Source: Spongospora subterranea f. sp. subterranea (lineage: Eukaryota; Endomyxa: Phytomyxea; Phytomyxea; Plasmodiophorida). Taken from it: a DNA stretch of 64,000 nt. This document shows, piece after piece, positions 12,157 through 23,500 of the stretch; the first letter of the stretch is position 1; every line of letters begins with the position of its first letter. The notes under the pieces are model-generated. The model searched no databases. It saw nothing but the letters and a program-made list of their open reading frames with translations, and was not told the DNA's origin. The stretch is taken from the NCBI GenBank assembly GCA_049724395.1, contig JAUGWO010000064.1:62001-126000 (forward strand), written 5' to 3'. A program made the position numbers and the translations under genes.

Positions 12157-12328
12157 CGCTGTAAGGAATCTGCTGGAAATATGGATGTTGCTTTTAAAAA
12201 ATCTTGATCGACTTGCTCACGAACGTCGAAAAAATCTGCCTTAACAAGGAAAGAAACTGACAACTTATTAGGGGGACTTCTTTACAAAATTTATTGAAAA
12301 TTAGTAATGGATCAAAGGAACCTGCTTA

Positions 12329-12820
12329 TTACGCGTGAAAAAAGTTCGATTCCTGGACATCGTCCTCACGAACCGCAATTTTGTGGATGATTGCGCAAAA
12401 CGCCATCGGATGGATTGGTGCCCCAACCGCACCCAGACCTACAGCAATCGCTTGAGGGCTTAAGGAAAAGGCGTTGGGGTAGTTCTCGATGATTTGACGC
12501 CGACAATCATCTATGTCGCTAGATTTGTTGAAGTGGAAGAGCCACCGGTAGCCTGCGTCAGTATCACGGCGACTTGGCGCCACCATCCCAAAAGTTGCAA
12601 TGGCATCTAGAACAACATGAGCGGCCGCTTGCCCGTGGACGGCAACCCACGCCTCGTTTACACGGACAGCCAATATTGGATCCTCGTCGGTGAGGCTCAA
12701 TTCTTGAATCAATATTTTCTTTGATTTGCTTGACAAACCGATTATTGTTGCAACTTGGTGGCCCGCCTTTGCAGGATCATCGCCACCAACGCTCTTGGGT
12801 AGCTTGTCCGCCAGCATCAT
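12329..12820 (-). CDS. Unidentified frame, 163 residues, shared with transposon palindrome
   Basis: An open frame of 163 residues lies between two direct repeats of a transposon end. It contains KSVGGDDPAKAGHQ, LSLTDEDPILAVRVNEAW, GQAAAHVVLDAIATFG and a C-terminal segment LSPQAIAVGLGAVGAPIHP. I recognise no domain. Its first third is present twice more, inverted, within the 6.2-8.3 kb transposon, so the sequence has been carried between elements. It may be an accessory transposon protein or a captured host fragment. The run of residues without stops and the reasonable composition argue that it once encoded protein. Confidence 0.4.
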   Translation of the reverse strand: MMLADKLPKSVGGDDPAKAGHQVATIIGLSSKSKKILIQELSLTDEDPILAVRVNEAWVAVHGQAAAHVVLDAIATFGMVAPSRRDTDAGYRWLFHFNKSSDIDDCRRQIIENYPNAFSLSPQAIAVGLGAVGAPIHPMAFCAIIHKIAVREDDVQESNFFHA

Positions 12821-12882
12821 AGACGAACTCCGCGGTCTGATTGTGTTAAGGCTGTGTCTGGATGACGCATAATATCATAAAA

Positions 12883-13303
12883 TACTCCCTCCGTTCAGTG
12901 ATGATAGTCCGATTTGCGGAGTGAGCAACAGATGGGCCTGGAGCAACAGATGGGAATTTTGTGAGGTTTTAAGTTGCGCAGACGCACTGCAAATTTTCTT
13001 TCGTATCCATAGCTATAAATAGAGCCAGTTTGCCGTTCAGAGGCGGGAACTTCATATTTTCCGACTCCTTCGCCCCATCTTTGGATGACGCCATCCGACT
13101 GTTAATCTTTTGTTTTACAACATTTATTGATGAAACAGGCAAGCTTACAAGGGGTTAGTTAGTACACGGATATCGGTGCAGTGTACGTTAACCACTGGTA
13201 CGTAGATGTCAGGTTGGTCGTCTTTCCAACAATACTTACCGTTGACGATTTGCATTCCATTCAGATCACAACTCATCGTGTTCATTTGATGGAATCCATA
13301 ACT
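12883..13303. repeat. Transposon-end repeat, copy 2, with CTCCCTCCGTTC terminus
   Basis: Begins with TACTCCCTCCGTTCAGTGAT at 12883, closely resembling the inverted-repeat end of Stowaway/Lemi mariner-type elements. The following about 400 bp match 11783-12156, with a 35-40 bp insertion near 13185. It runs directly into the Harbinger-like coding remnant. Whether this end belongs to that element or to the mariner remnant at 15.8-16.7 kb cannot be decided from the sequence. Confidence 0.6.
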
Positions 13304-13372
13304 CAGCCAATCGAGTAATTACTGCTGTCGAAAACAAGGCTTCAGAGGAACCCAAGCTCATAATTTCTTCCC

Positions 13373-14680
13373 ATGGATCCAGTACAGTACAGTAGTGTTC
13401 ATGTCGAATCAGATTCGTATTATCCGAATGGTGATGTCACCTACGTAACCCAAATTGTTGAAGGTTTTACTGAAAAAGATGCCGCGGTTGCTGGTTTGGC
13501 AATGATTGTGTATGGGCACAACACCCTAAAGTCTGGTATTACTGTTCATAACAAAAAGTGCCTGGGTGCGTGTCGAACCTGATGGTGCGAGTTTCCGAAA
13601 GAAGCCGATTGTTGAGGGATCTTGATAGCGCTTCAGTCATTCTGATTTGTTCAGCAAATTTTGTTTCGATATTCACACCCTGTCGTAGCAGCTCGGGCCC
13701 GCAAAACAGCAAACATGCTAATGGTTGTTAAAGCAGGGGTCATGGAGCAGCGTTTATCAACACTCGACGTAAACTCAACAACGAGCGTGGAGCTTTGAAA
13801 ATTTTGCCCTTGCTGGAAGTTGATGAGTTCATTCAAGAAGTTAGAGTTTGTCAGCTAACTTTTGCTTTTATTCTGCACGAAATTGAAGGTAGTTTCCCTA
13901 CTTAAGTAGAAAGTAAACTCACGCTGACATTCTGCAGACGACCCAATATTTCATAATAATTCTACTTGCCCGCAACGTGAAGACTTGGATTCAGTTGGCC
14001 TGTGCTCTTGATCGCATTGGCCATTTTGGAAACGGATCAGCGGTCGGTAGAGTTGCCAGGGCCAAAGGAATAGGTTACGGAAGCGTAATCTTGTACACCA
14101 AACGAGTGATTCATGCCTTGAAGAACCTTTCTTTAAGGTATATTTATTGGCCTGATGCCTCCGAAAGAGAAAAATCAAGCGCCCTTGTATCTCATCAACC
14201 GATGGCATTCATGTCGTTCTGGCGCAGAAGCCAAACCTTGGTGGTGAGGTGTACTATAACAGAAAGTGCACATACTCCATGAATATGATGCTTACATTCG
14301 ATCACAAACGGCAAATTCGTTATCTTATCGCTGGTTGGCCAGGATCAGTTCATGATTCAAGTATATGGGAATCAGGACACGTCCACAAAGACCCCGACAG
14401 TTATTTCAGTCCTGGCCAGTATCAGTTTGGCGATTCAGGGTTTTCTCTTACCAGGCAACTGCTGGTCCCATACCGTCAACCTGCAGCTTCGGCCGCAGAA
14501 AATGAAGAATTCAACTTCAGGGCCGTGTTGTTTCAGAACATGGCAATGGCATTTTGAAAGGTCGATGGCAGTCACTTCGTGCATTACCTATTTGCATTAA
14601 CAAAGGCGTTGTCAATCTTGTTTGTGATTGGATTGTTGCCAGCTGCGTTCTGCCCTGTATCTGAGGAAGATGCCCTTAAA
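13373..14680 (+). pseudogene. PIF/Harbinger-type (DDE_4) transposase remnant
   Basis: The frame at 13980-14170 reads like the helix-turn-helix and approach region of fungal Harbinger-type nucleases (GHFGNGSAVGRVARAKGIGY, TKRVIHAL, then YWPDASEREK). After it come TDGIHVVLAQKP (first aspartate, about 14195), YYNRKCTYSMNMMLTFD (about 14255), AGWPGSVHDSSIWES (second aspartate, about 14335) and GDSGFSLTRQLLVPYR. A terminal GRWQSLR / VCDWIVASCVL region stands for the usual LHN helix. These blocks lie in at least three frames, so the gene is dead or needs several introns. An upstream frame from 13373 has no recognised match. The C-terminal end is duplicated inverted about 0.9 kb further on. Confidence 0.75.
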
Positions 14681-15628
14681 CAAGGAGCACCAGATCAAAT
14701 CATTCATGATTCCCTTCAACAGTGGCGTCGGGACCTTCAACAGAAGGTACTGCATTACTGGGCATAACATTTTATGGAAACACAAGCAATGGAATAACAT
14801 TTATGGAAACACAAGCAATGGCATAACATTTTATGGAAACACAAGAAATAAAGCTTCCTTCATCTCTTCAATGCTGTGGCCCGCCTGCTTGAGACTGGCC
14901 ACCATTTTGGCTTTGGCAGCCAGTATTGCTAAAAGTGTTTGATCTTCCCGCTTCTGGGCTTCGATCGCTGCAAGATCTTCCCTCCTCCTGTGACAAGCAA
15001 GAAATTCTCAGGATTTTCCAGAAACGTCACTATTGCCAGGATCTCGGTTTTGCTGGTGCGTTTGCGACCGATGGTGGAGACCTTCCTGGCATCGTTATCT
15101 CAATTGTTAAACCAAAATCTGCGCCCACAGGAATTCCGAATACTCCTCCAGAGGAGTATATGTACATCAGGGCTTTATTGCGATTTTCCATGCTGATTCC
15201 AGCGTTCGAAATTCATAAATTGAGAAACATTGGCGACCTCTGCGAGCAAATTGGGGTGTTTGTCTACCGAGATCCCGGCAATAGTGACGTTTTTGGAAAA
15301 TCCTGAAGATTTCCTCCTTGTCACAGAAGGAGGGAAAAACTTGCAGCGATCGAAGCCCAGAAGCGGGAAGATCAAACACTTTTAGCAATACAAATTGCCA
15401 AAGCCAACATGGTGGCCAGTCTCAAGCAGGCGGGCCACAACATTGAAGAAATAAAGGAAGCTTTATTTCTTGTGTTTCCATTGAATGTTATGCCATTGCT
15501 TGTGTTTCTATAAAATGTTGTGCCCAGTAATGCAGTACCTTCTGTTGAAGGTCGACGCTACTGTTGAAGGGAATTATGAATGATTTGATCTGGTCCTCTT
15601 TGTCCAAGGGCATCTTCCTCAGGTACAG
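14655..15628. repeat. Palindrome, arms of about 370-400 bp
   Basis: The left arm (about 14655-15050) and right arm (about 15268-15628) are diverged reverse complements around a spacer of about 215 bp. The left arm contains the last codons of the Harbinger remnant, so the palindrome is an inverted duplication of that element's 3' end. Near 14760-14850 the motif ATGGAAACACAAGCAATGG is repeated in tandem about three times. Arms differ by many substitutions and small indels. Confidence 0.8.
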
Positions 15629-15834
15629 GTTCCTAGTGGAGATTCGTCTGATGCCAGTCGGTCAACTCAAGAAATGACAAGTTGTAGTCCGCAATTTTGA
15701 GACTGTCCGCAAAGCGGACAGTCTCAAAATTTAACGAGGTGGATTATTGTTAAAAATCTCCGTGAATGCTATATTTGTGTAGATTTGTTCAAGAGATTTC
15801 GTTTGATATGCTATACCTATGTCGACCTGTGACC

Positions 15835-16750
15835 ACCGGTAGTACAGTAGAAGGCACTAAAGCGTGTGGACGAAAACAAAAAGGTCGAGACATCATCCAA
15901 CAGAAAGTGAAAGAGGCTTCTTCGCGACAGGGATTCACTTTTCGAAGCATTTCACATGCCGCTCACATCCCATTGGGAACTCTCTTTAACATGTTCAAAG
16001 AAGGAAGTAGAAAGCGGGTGTGTAAAGCCCACATTGACCGAGGACAACAAACGCGAGCGGCGTCGGTTCTCTTTGTCGATGATCGATCCGAACTCTGAGT
16101 CAAATGAGTTTTACGGGATGTATGACACGGTTCATGTGGATGAAAAGTGGTTTTATCTAACAAAAATATGGAAGAAGTTTTTGTGTTGGAACTGACCACA
16201 AAAACTGGAGGATGTACTTTTGTCCTTACAGAAAGCCATGCCTTTCCGATGCGGGTTATAAACAAGGCCTTGCAACGCCGATGTGGTGCATCTTCATCTG
16301 GAGTAAGATAAAACTTCCTTATTTTTGTTAAATAAATCCACTTTTCATTTACATAAAACCGTGTTTTACATCCCGTAAAACTCATTTGACTCAGAGTTCG
16401 GATCGATCATCGACCGAAGCCGTTCCCATTTGTTGTCCTGCGTCAATGTGGGCTTTACACACTTGTTGACCCGCTTAATACTTCCTTCTCTGAATATGTT
16501 AAAGAGAGTTCCCAATCGGTGTGAGCGGCATGTGAAATGCTTCGAAAGTGGGTCTCTGTCGCAAAGAAACCTGTTTCACTTTCTGTTGGATGATGTCTCG
16601 ATATGGCTGGATGAAAATTACGATCTCGGCTATTGCGCATGCTCATACCTTTCACAAGAGCGCCAACGTGGTACCGCCAAACCATATTCTCAAAGATAGA
16701 ATTTCCAATGTCACAGCATCTTTGTGTTAGTACAAATCCCAGATGCACAG
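15835..16750. mobile_element. Plant-type (Lemi/DD39D-like) mariner remnants, inverted pair
   Basis: Two truncated copies of a mariner-like transposase face each other. On the plus strand, 15846-16190 carries a recognition helix (FRSISHAAHIPLGTLFNMFK), VKPTLTEDNKRER and VHVDEKWFYLTK, the first catalytic aspartate region typical of plant and oomycete mariners. On the minus strand, 16750 down to about 16195 carries the same segments and runs further (NEKWIYLTK, then LTPDEDAPHRRCK), with asparagine replacing the catalytic aspartate. Complementary arms are about 15881-16183 and 16311-16606. Both copies are broken and lack the C-terminal catalytic half. Confidence 0.75.
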
Positions 16751-17222
16751 GTGGGTTGCAAGCGCATTCGTAAAGTTCGAGAGGATTCCTCGGAATGATA
16801 AATTCGGTACGAGCCAAAATATGTAATGTATCCCAAAGCTCTCGTTCACGATGTATCTTTACTAAATTGCGACGTCAGCGTAAAAAGTGACCGTCAAACC
16901 ACGCTCGGGTGCGCCCACCAATCGAAACAATTTTTAGAGTCAGCCGTAAATTCGGTAATCAATAACACGATCATTCGGTCTTGGATATTCTTGCGAACAT
17001 AAGGCGGACCAAAGAATCAACAATTGAAATTTGATCCGATGAAAACGTGAACGCCAATCACGCAGGGTTTTTTGTCATACGGTGACATCTAAAGCGCACC
17101 CAGCTGCTATGACGATTTAGCAAAGGGATACTTTTTGATTCCCACTATTCCCGACGGTGAAAACACACATTTGGTTTGCATTACAATTATTGGATTAAAT
17201 GTATATAGTTGGCGATTATCAA
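16751..17222. other. Intergenic, no gene seen
   Basis: The gap between the mariner remnant and the end of the PA28-gamma gene. I see no coding frame, repeat or RNA gene that I can support. Confidence 0.45.
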
Positions 17223-18242
17223 TCAATACATTGTGGACGTATGGTTTCCGTGTCCACGAGGCCTTTCCAGTCGATCTTTATTTTTCGTGATCTGAGCCAG
17301 AAAGCATAAGTGTTCATGTACACTCAGTGTGATTTCCACTAACCATATCGTACAGAACGGCGTAGTTATTACGTAAATCCAGACAGCAATGACGAAGCAA
17401 TAAATGTTTCTTCTCATCAAGCTCGCCGACTCCACGTCGATAATCCTCCACGTTTGGATACTTATTCATCTGAAAATGCATTAGGGAAAACACATTGCAC
17501 TATTACACATTGTACTTTGGTAATCATCTTTCCTCGAGTGGCATAGTACTTTGTGAACTGGCAAAATACAAATCAGCAAATATTAATCAAATTGAAAAAA
17601 ACCGACAGTATCAAGAAAATTTAGACCGCTGCTCTTTCCAGATTCCAACATTCCAGCGATTTCTTCTTGAATCGAAACGCCAAAATTGTTTCCATCCTGG
17701 ATGCTCGGAATATTGAGCTGAACCCTATTTTAAGCACCTGTAAGGTTTAAAAAAAAAGTAAAAATTGTCCTTCACCAGAGTTTTAGAATATCCAGATGCT
17801 GAATTAGCTCCAAAATTTCGACCTTCATTGTCTCCAGCAATTCAGTGACTCCCTGTACGGCATATATAAGGACGAATATTTTTTTAGCAAAACCACGGCC
17901 AAATTGTTGACCTTATTAGAAAGGGCGCCTTTCGGTGTCCTTTCCAGGATATCATGGGAAGACCGCTGTGAATTCTGTTGGGACTATCAATAAATAAGTA
18001 TTCTCAATCAAAATGAGCGCAGGGGCACAAACCTTATACAGATCCGTTAATCTGATGACCTTCATCGGCATGATGTTTTCAATGACGTTTTTGGCCTGAT
18101 CCGATATACTATCCTTGAGGGAAGACAATTCCATTGGCCGCCCATCTTCACCCATCTGAACGGCTCCGATCGTTGCAGCCGCGATCGATGCTGCACTCTC
18201 AGCCATATGACTAGCGTCACGCTCTGAAGCTGCTGACGACAT
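17223..18242 (-). CDS. PSME3: Proteasome activator PA28-gamma (REG-gamma)
   Basis: PA28-gamma forms a nuclear heptamer that caps the 20S proteasome and opens it for ubiquitin-independent degradation. The ATG at 18242 starts MSSAASERDASH; the first exon ends MPMKVIRLTDLYK. Later exons give ETMKVEILELIQHLDILKLW, then IQDGNNFGVSIQEE (the hallmark of the family, about 17690), FTKYYATRGKMITK, KYPNVEDYRRGVGELDEK (about 17455-17400) and LRNNYAVLYDM. The last exon, ITKNKDRLERPRG, ends at TMY and the stop at 17223. All breaks are GT-AG introns of about 40-110 nt; for example TATAAG|GTTTGTGC opens the first and GGCTCAG closes the last. The activation-loop and C-terminal segments align without gaps to the animal protein. 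A minisatellite begins about 150 bp upstream of the start. Confidence 0.92.
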
Positions 18243-18394
18243 TTCCAAACTGGTTTCTTGAACCTTTCAGTCGAATTCGGCTCACGATCGCATGTAATTT
18301 CCTAGAAATGAAGATCGTCGATCGTTTATACTGTAGACGATTGTGGCTGAGCAATACACAACCCAACAAACTCCGTCACGCACGCAATTATATC

Positions 18395-18950
18395 CTGAAA
18401 CAACTCTGAAAAATCAGGAAACGTATGAATCGACCGCCTAAAACAGGAATCGTGAGAATTGACCGTCTGTTAAATCAGGAAACGTGAGATCTACCTCCTA
18501 AAACAGGAAAACGTGTGAAATTGACCGTCTGTTAAATTAGGAAACGTGAGATCTACCTCCTAAAACAGAAAAACGTGTGAAATTGACCGTCTGTTAAATA
18601 TCATGAAACGTGAGAATCTACCTCCTGTTAAATATCATGAGACGTGAGAATCTACCTCCTAAAACAGGAAACCGTGTGAAATTGACCGTCTGTTAAATAT
18701 CATGAAACGTGAGAATCTACCTCCTGTTAAATATCATGAAACGACAGGAAAACGTGTGAAATTGACCGTCTGTTAAGCATGAAACGTGAGAATCTACCTC
18801 CTGTTATATATCATGAAACGTGAGAATCTACCTCCAGTTAAATATCATGAAACGTGAGAATCTACCTCCTAAAACAGGAAAACGCGTGAATTGACCGTCT
18901 GTTAAACAGGAAAAGTGAGAACCGATCGCGTGTTAAAACACGTGTGAATC
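18395..18950. repeat. Minisatellite of alternating 30-35 bp modules
   Basis: Two related modules alternate irregularly: one around GTGAGAATCTACCTCCTGTT and one around GTGTGAAATTGACCGTCTGT. They are linked by TCATGAAAC or AAAACAGGAAA spacers, with about 16-18 modules in all. Units vary by single bases and small indels. It sits directly upstream of PA28-gamma and could influence its promoter; no function is visible. Confidence 0.85.
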
Positions 18951-19565
18951 CATGTTTTGTCTGCTGATCCCCATCTACTTGTCAATATTACAATCCGGTT
19001 GTTCAAAATATGTGTCTTCGTCGTGACCTTTTTACGCTAAAAAACAAAAATTAGAGCGAAAAACTCGGGCTACTTTTTCATCAACGTGAAAGAGTGATAA
19101 ACGATTCAAACAGAAGATAACCTCTCTCGACAGTATCCAAACTGTCGTTGAGGCTGCAAACTGGGACGAAAGGTGATGCTGCTCCTTCGCAAGACCTTTG
19201 TCACGGCGTACACCCTCAAGCAATTCAATTCACAATAAGTACTTGATATTGATGCAGACAGCGCGGTTGCGTCTCAGTAAGTGGCTTGATTGACATCGCC
19301 ATGGCATGATCGATGAAAACTGACGCCATTTCAAAGGAGGCAATCGACGCATAAACTGTCTTCTGGACATCTTCCAAGTGTCAAAAATCAATCCATCCTG
19401 CAACTGCAGTGGATTTATTCCATAAGAACAATGATCAACTGTAATACGTCACGACAATACCAGATGAGTCATTTGATAACCGGAACCCAAACAGCATCTT
19501 CCGCTCATGATGGGCATTCCCGAAATCGCTGAGCGGATTTGTCGTCTATTTGATTTCGTTTTCTC

Positions 19566-19868
19566 GTGATGAATTACCAGACCGTGATGATGGTGATGAT
19601 CGGCGTTGCCGTGACCATGGGGTCCTACAGAGGGAACGCCGACCTGATGGGATTACACCTCGAACACGTCGTGGACGGGTTCGCGCACTCCCATATCGGT
19701 GATCATGGCCTGGACGGGTTCGGGCACGGCGACATCGACGGCGGCGAACATCATGCCGGGCACGGTGTCAATATCGGCGATGGCCACTTCCACAATCGCC
19801 TGGACAACGATGACCATGGCACAGAGGTGTTTCAAGGAAACGTCAATGGCAATGTCAACAGTATGTAA
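19566..19868 (+). CDS. Possible small His/Gly/Asp-rich secreted protein
   Basis: A 100-residue frame begins with a hydrophobic stretch resembling a signal peptide (VMMVMIGVAVTMG). It continues with repeats rich in His, Gly and Asp such as HSHIGDHGLDGFGHGDIDGG, suggestive of metal binding. Tandem-like 30-nt similarity within the region means composition alone could create the open frame, and the minus strand is open here too (85 residues). I do not recognise a family. The stretches on either side, 18951-19565 and 19869-20572, hold no gene I can support. Confidence 0.25.
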   Translation: MMNYQTVMMVMIGVAVTMGSYRGNADLMGLHLEHVVDGFAHSHIGDHGLDGFGHGDIDGGEHHAGHGVNIGDGHFHNRLDNDDHGTEVFQGNVNGNVNSM

Positions 19869-20572
19869 CGCGATCTCTCTTTTGTCCAGCAACTTTCCTA
19901 CCTGTTTCAAACGTTACTTTTTTTGGGTTTGTTTCGTTACACTGGCCGGTAACGACAATTCACGTTACTGCGTATCGCTAGCGTGGCTCTGTTCGACGTT
20001 ACCGTGACTGAGCTTGTTTTGCCAATCACGTCCCTCGGCTCATGTTGTTTGTCTGTTCAGCGGTGCACACGCACAAAGAATCAAACAGCGAGCGAGGCGA
20101 TGACGGTCATGAGCACAGGATGCGCCATCATCTGCATCATCATCATCATTGATGGAGCCGCCCAATTCTGCAATCTTCCAAATAACTGTATTGGGCCCCG
20201 CCCAGCCCCAACATTTTATTCAATTAAAACTCCCACTCACTTCTAAAAGAACTTCCACAGCTTGATCTGAAACTCAATGGCAATTATCGTACAGAACATT
20301 TATCTGTTTGACAAAGGGTACGGTTTCCTATTGATTTGGAGCCAGTACGGTGTTTCTGTAACGAAATTCGTCGGATGCGGATGGCGCTTCGATGATGATT
20401 GTTTTTTTTTTGCGGGTTGGATGATCACCACTGCCTTTCGGCAAAACTTGACAACCCGCGACGGGTAAAGGTGCGCCGCTCGACCTCGGTCGCCCAGGGC
20501 ACCTGGCACCTGCAACATTCGGAGTTGGGTAAGTCGCTGGGGGTCGGACGGACAGACTTGACCCCACCACCA

Positions 20573-23500
20573 TGACGACCGCCCTGGACAATAAGCCAGC
20601 GACGGTTCACGAGCCGCTCCGACCCTATGGATCCATCCTGCGTGTTGAACATGTCCTCGCGCGCCACAACGATTCCGTGTATGTTGGCGATTCTGTTGCC
20701 GGGTTTCTTCATGACGTGACCGACCGTTGATTTCCAGGCTGTCGCTGGTTGTATCGCGTCGGACAAACCGCCTGTTCAGCGGCGATCAAGACGGGCTGAT
20801 TATCGTCTGGGTTGGCAAACGACGACAAATTCTCCGGTCTCGACACACACACCCGCTGATATTCCCCAAAACAGGAGCTGAATACGTTCTCGTTTGAGTG
20901 TGAACTCTATGGACATCGCCGTCCGATCACGTCCATGATCGTGTCCGATAACGCCATCAATGGATTCTATATGCTCATCAGTGCCTGTAAGATCTCGCCA
21001 AACTTTTTTTTCATCCTCCATATCTACCCCTTCCGCTCAAATTCTCGAAATTTCACCGTTTTCTTGTTATTGTTCCTTTAGCGATATTGGGTTTCAGTTC
21101 TCTCTTAAACGCTCCGACCAATTCCCATCTCATTGTTTTTTTTTCGTGCACAGCTCGGGACAACACGATCCGGATTTGGAACTCGGTCTCGATGCAGCTG
21201 CTGAACGTCCTGGAGAATATGGGCTGCTGCGCGTTCGACCTGGCCCTTGACCGGAGTCAGATGTTCGCCGGGTGTCTCGACACCCATGTCATGACGGTCG
21301 ACCTGGCGTCGCTTCCCATTGCCGTCGCCAACGAGACCGCCGTCGACGCCCAACGCTTCTGCAAATTCTTCACCCATCATCTCGGCTTCATCGTGCGTCT
21401 TTCCCTTAATATGTCGAATCGACATCTCGTTCTAAGTCTCCCGATCTTCGTCAGTATTCGTTGACGGTGGTGAAGGACTTGCTGTTCACCGGCTCCGGCG
21501 ATTTCACCATCGGTGTCTGGAACTGTCGGACGATGGAGTACCTGAAGACGATGGTCGGCCATACTGATAGTGTCACATCGCTCGCTGTTATCCCCGATCA
21601 ATATCTCATATCCGGTATCCTTGCGAATTCACTTTTTCCTAGAATTATTCTTTTACGCCGCCGGTGTTTTGAAAAATGCTTCGTTCTTCCCCCGAAACCT
21701 TTTTCATCTCGAACTTTATTTCACATTTTGCGAAATGATTTTTTTGCGTCTCCTCTGGGTACAAAATTTTGTTTCGCGGATCGTTTTTTTTAATTTGTTC
21801 CTACGAGCGATCCCTGAGGTTTTATGGACGATCCACTGCTGAGATTAGCTGTTTGTTCATTTAGGCAGTCGCGACAACAGTATCAAGTTATGGGGTCTCG
21901 ATTCCTGGCATCTGGTCCGGTCCGTTGACCTGGGCGCCGCCATTATCGCCACGTGCATAGCGGACAGCGCCCTGTTCGTGTCGACCAGCGACAACGCCAT
22001 CCAGGCGTTGGACCTGCAAACGTTCCGGCCAATCGGCCACGGGAAGTACGCGAGTTCCGTCCCGATGGTGCCATGTTCATGTGTTGAATGGCGTCCATAG
22101 GATCAGTTCGTCGTGGACGACCCTGTTTATATGCCGCGATCGACAATTCTTATTCAGCTGCGGAACCGACTCGGCAATCACGGTCTGGAGGAACGAAGAC
22201 CCAACGGGCGTGGCGTTTTTCAATCCCGCGACCAAACCAAGGACCCCCATCTGCGGGTAAGTCAATCGCTTCCGATCACCGAATCCAATCAAATGGTGTT
22301 ATCGTTCAATTGTTTTGTTTTTTTGCTTTGTAATGTTTCAGAAGCTCAGAAGCCCAAACGAACAAAGTTGTTTCCTGATTCGATCGATATTCCTTTGCGC
22401 TTTCACGCTTTCAACACCGTTTTCATCATTTTTTTTATTGAATTGTTGCCGGGAACCGCAGTTATCTAATTGGTTAATGCGGATGTTATATCCGTTGCCC
22501 CTAATCTCGGTTCAGAGAATTTTTAATTTGGGGAACCGAATCTGTCTGACCTCTGAATTCAATTGTTTGACTCTATTAACCTCCCTGTGGTTGGAGCAAT
22601 CAATCATGACCTGCATCTGATTAGGATACTGAGAGCGACGCCCGTCGTGTCGTGCAGTGCTACGTTTTCTGAACTGCTAGCTGGCGCCGGCGCCGAACGA
22701 TACGCCGATCTATTCGCCAAACATGAGGTGATTGTCCCGCGGTCTGGATCCGTAACCCTACGCTGAGCGTTGGAGTTAGATCGATCTTGAGGCGCTCCTG
22801 CTGCTGAACGATCAGGATCTGGAGCAGGTCGGGATCCCGCTGGGGACTCGACGCAAGGTCAAAGCCCAATGAAAACAGAGTGTTCAATAAGACCCACATT
22901 GACACCTTGCACGACAGATTGTGGCGATGATCGACCGTCTCTCGCACAACACACAGAGGAACACCAACGACAACGATCTGATACATTTTCTGCAATTGCT
23001 CGTTGGAATGGAAACCGTCAGCTCTGATCCAAGTATTCAGAAACGTCCACCCGTTAATCTGGTTTCGTTGACGGTTCTCCTAGGTAAGCGAACGGAAGCG
23101 TGGAACTGTGCTCGATTCATCGAGCAGTGCTTGTTGGAGATGGGAGCGGAGACCAGGCTTCGTCAGGTTGGTTCATCGCCGAACAAGAGCTCGCCGCCTA
23201 ACTGGATTTGATCACTCCGACGTTAAGGTGAACCCCGATTCCAACCCGATTCTGATCGCCAAATTGTCGTCGTTTTCGAACGATCCGATTCGACCCAAAG
23301 TCGTTTTCTATGCGCATTATGATGTATTTTCCAGGTTCGAATCGAGCTTATTTTTGTGTTTCCTCCACGTATTTTTGTCGGTTTCATGACGAAATTAACA
23401 CCTTTCGTCGACGCTTTCACCTTGTTTTCTTTCGCCAACGCTTTCTCTCTTAAATTTTGCCGACGCTTTCAGCTTTTTTTCTGTCACTCCATTCCTTCTC

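Noticed and set aside
14655-16606. Palindromes as whole-genome-amplification chimeras
   Set aside because: The arms differ at many positions and by indels, which fresh amplification chimeras would not show. Assembly error cannot be fully excluded for the identical array units.
18395-18950. CRISPR-like array
   Set aside because: Modules are degenerate, spacers are themselves repeated, and the setting is a eukaryotic nuclear genome. It is a minisatellite.
23328-23346. tRNA-like box B (GGTTCGAATC)
   Set aside because: No box A, acceptor stem or cloverleaf around it; it lies in an intron of the DUG2-like gene.
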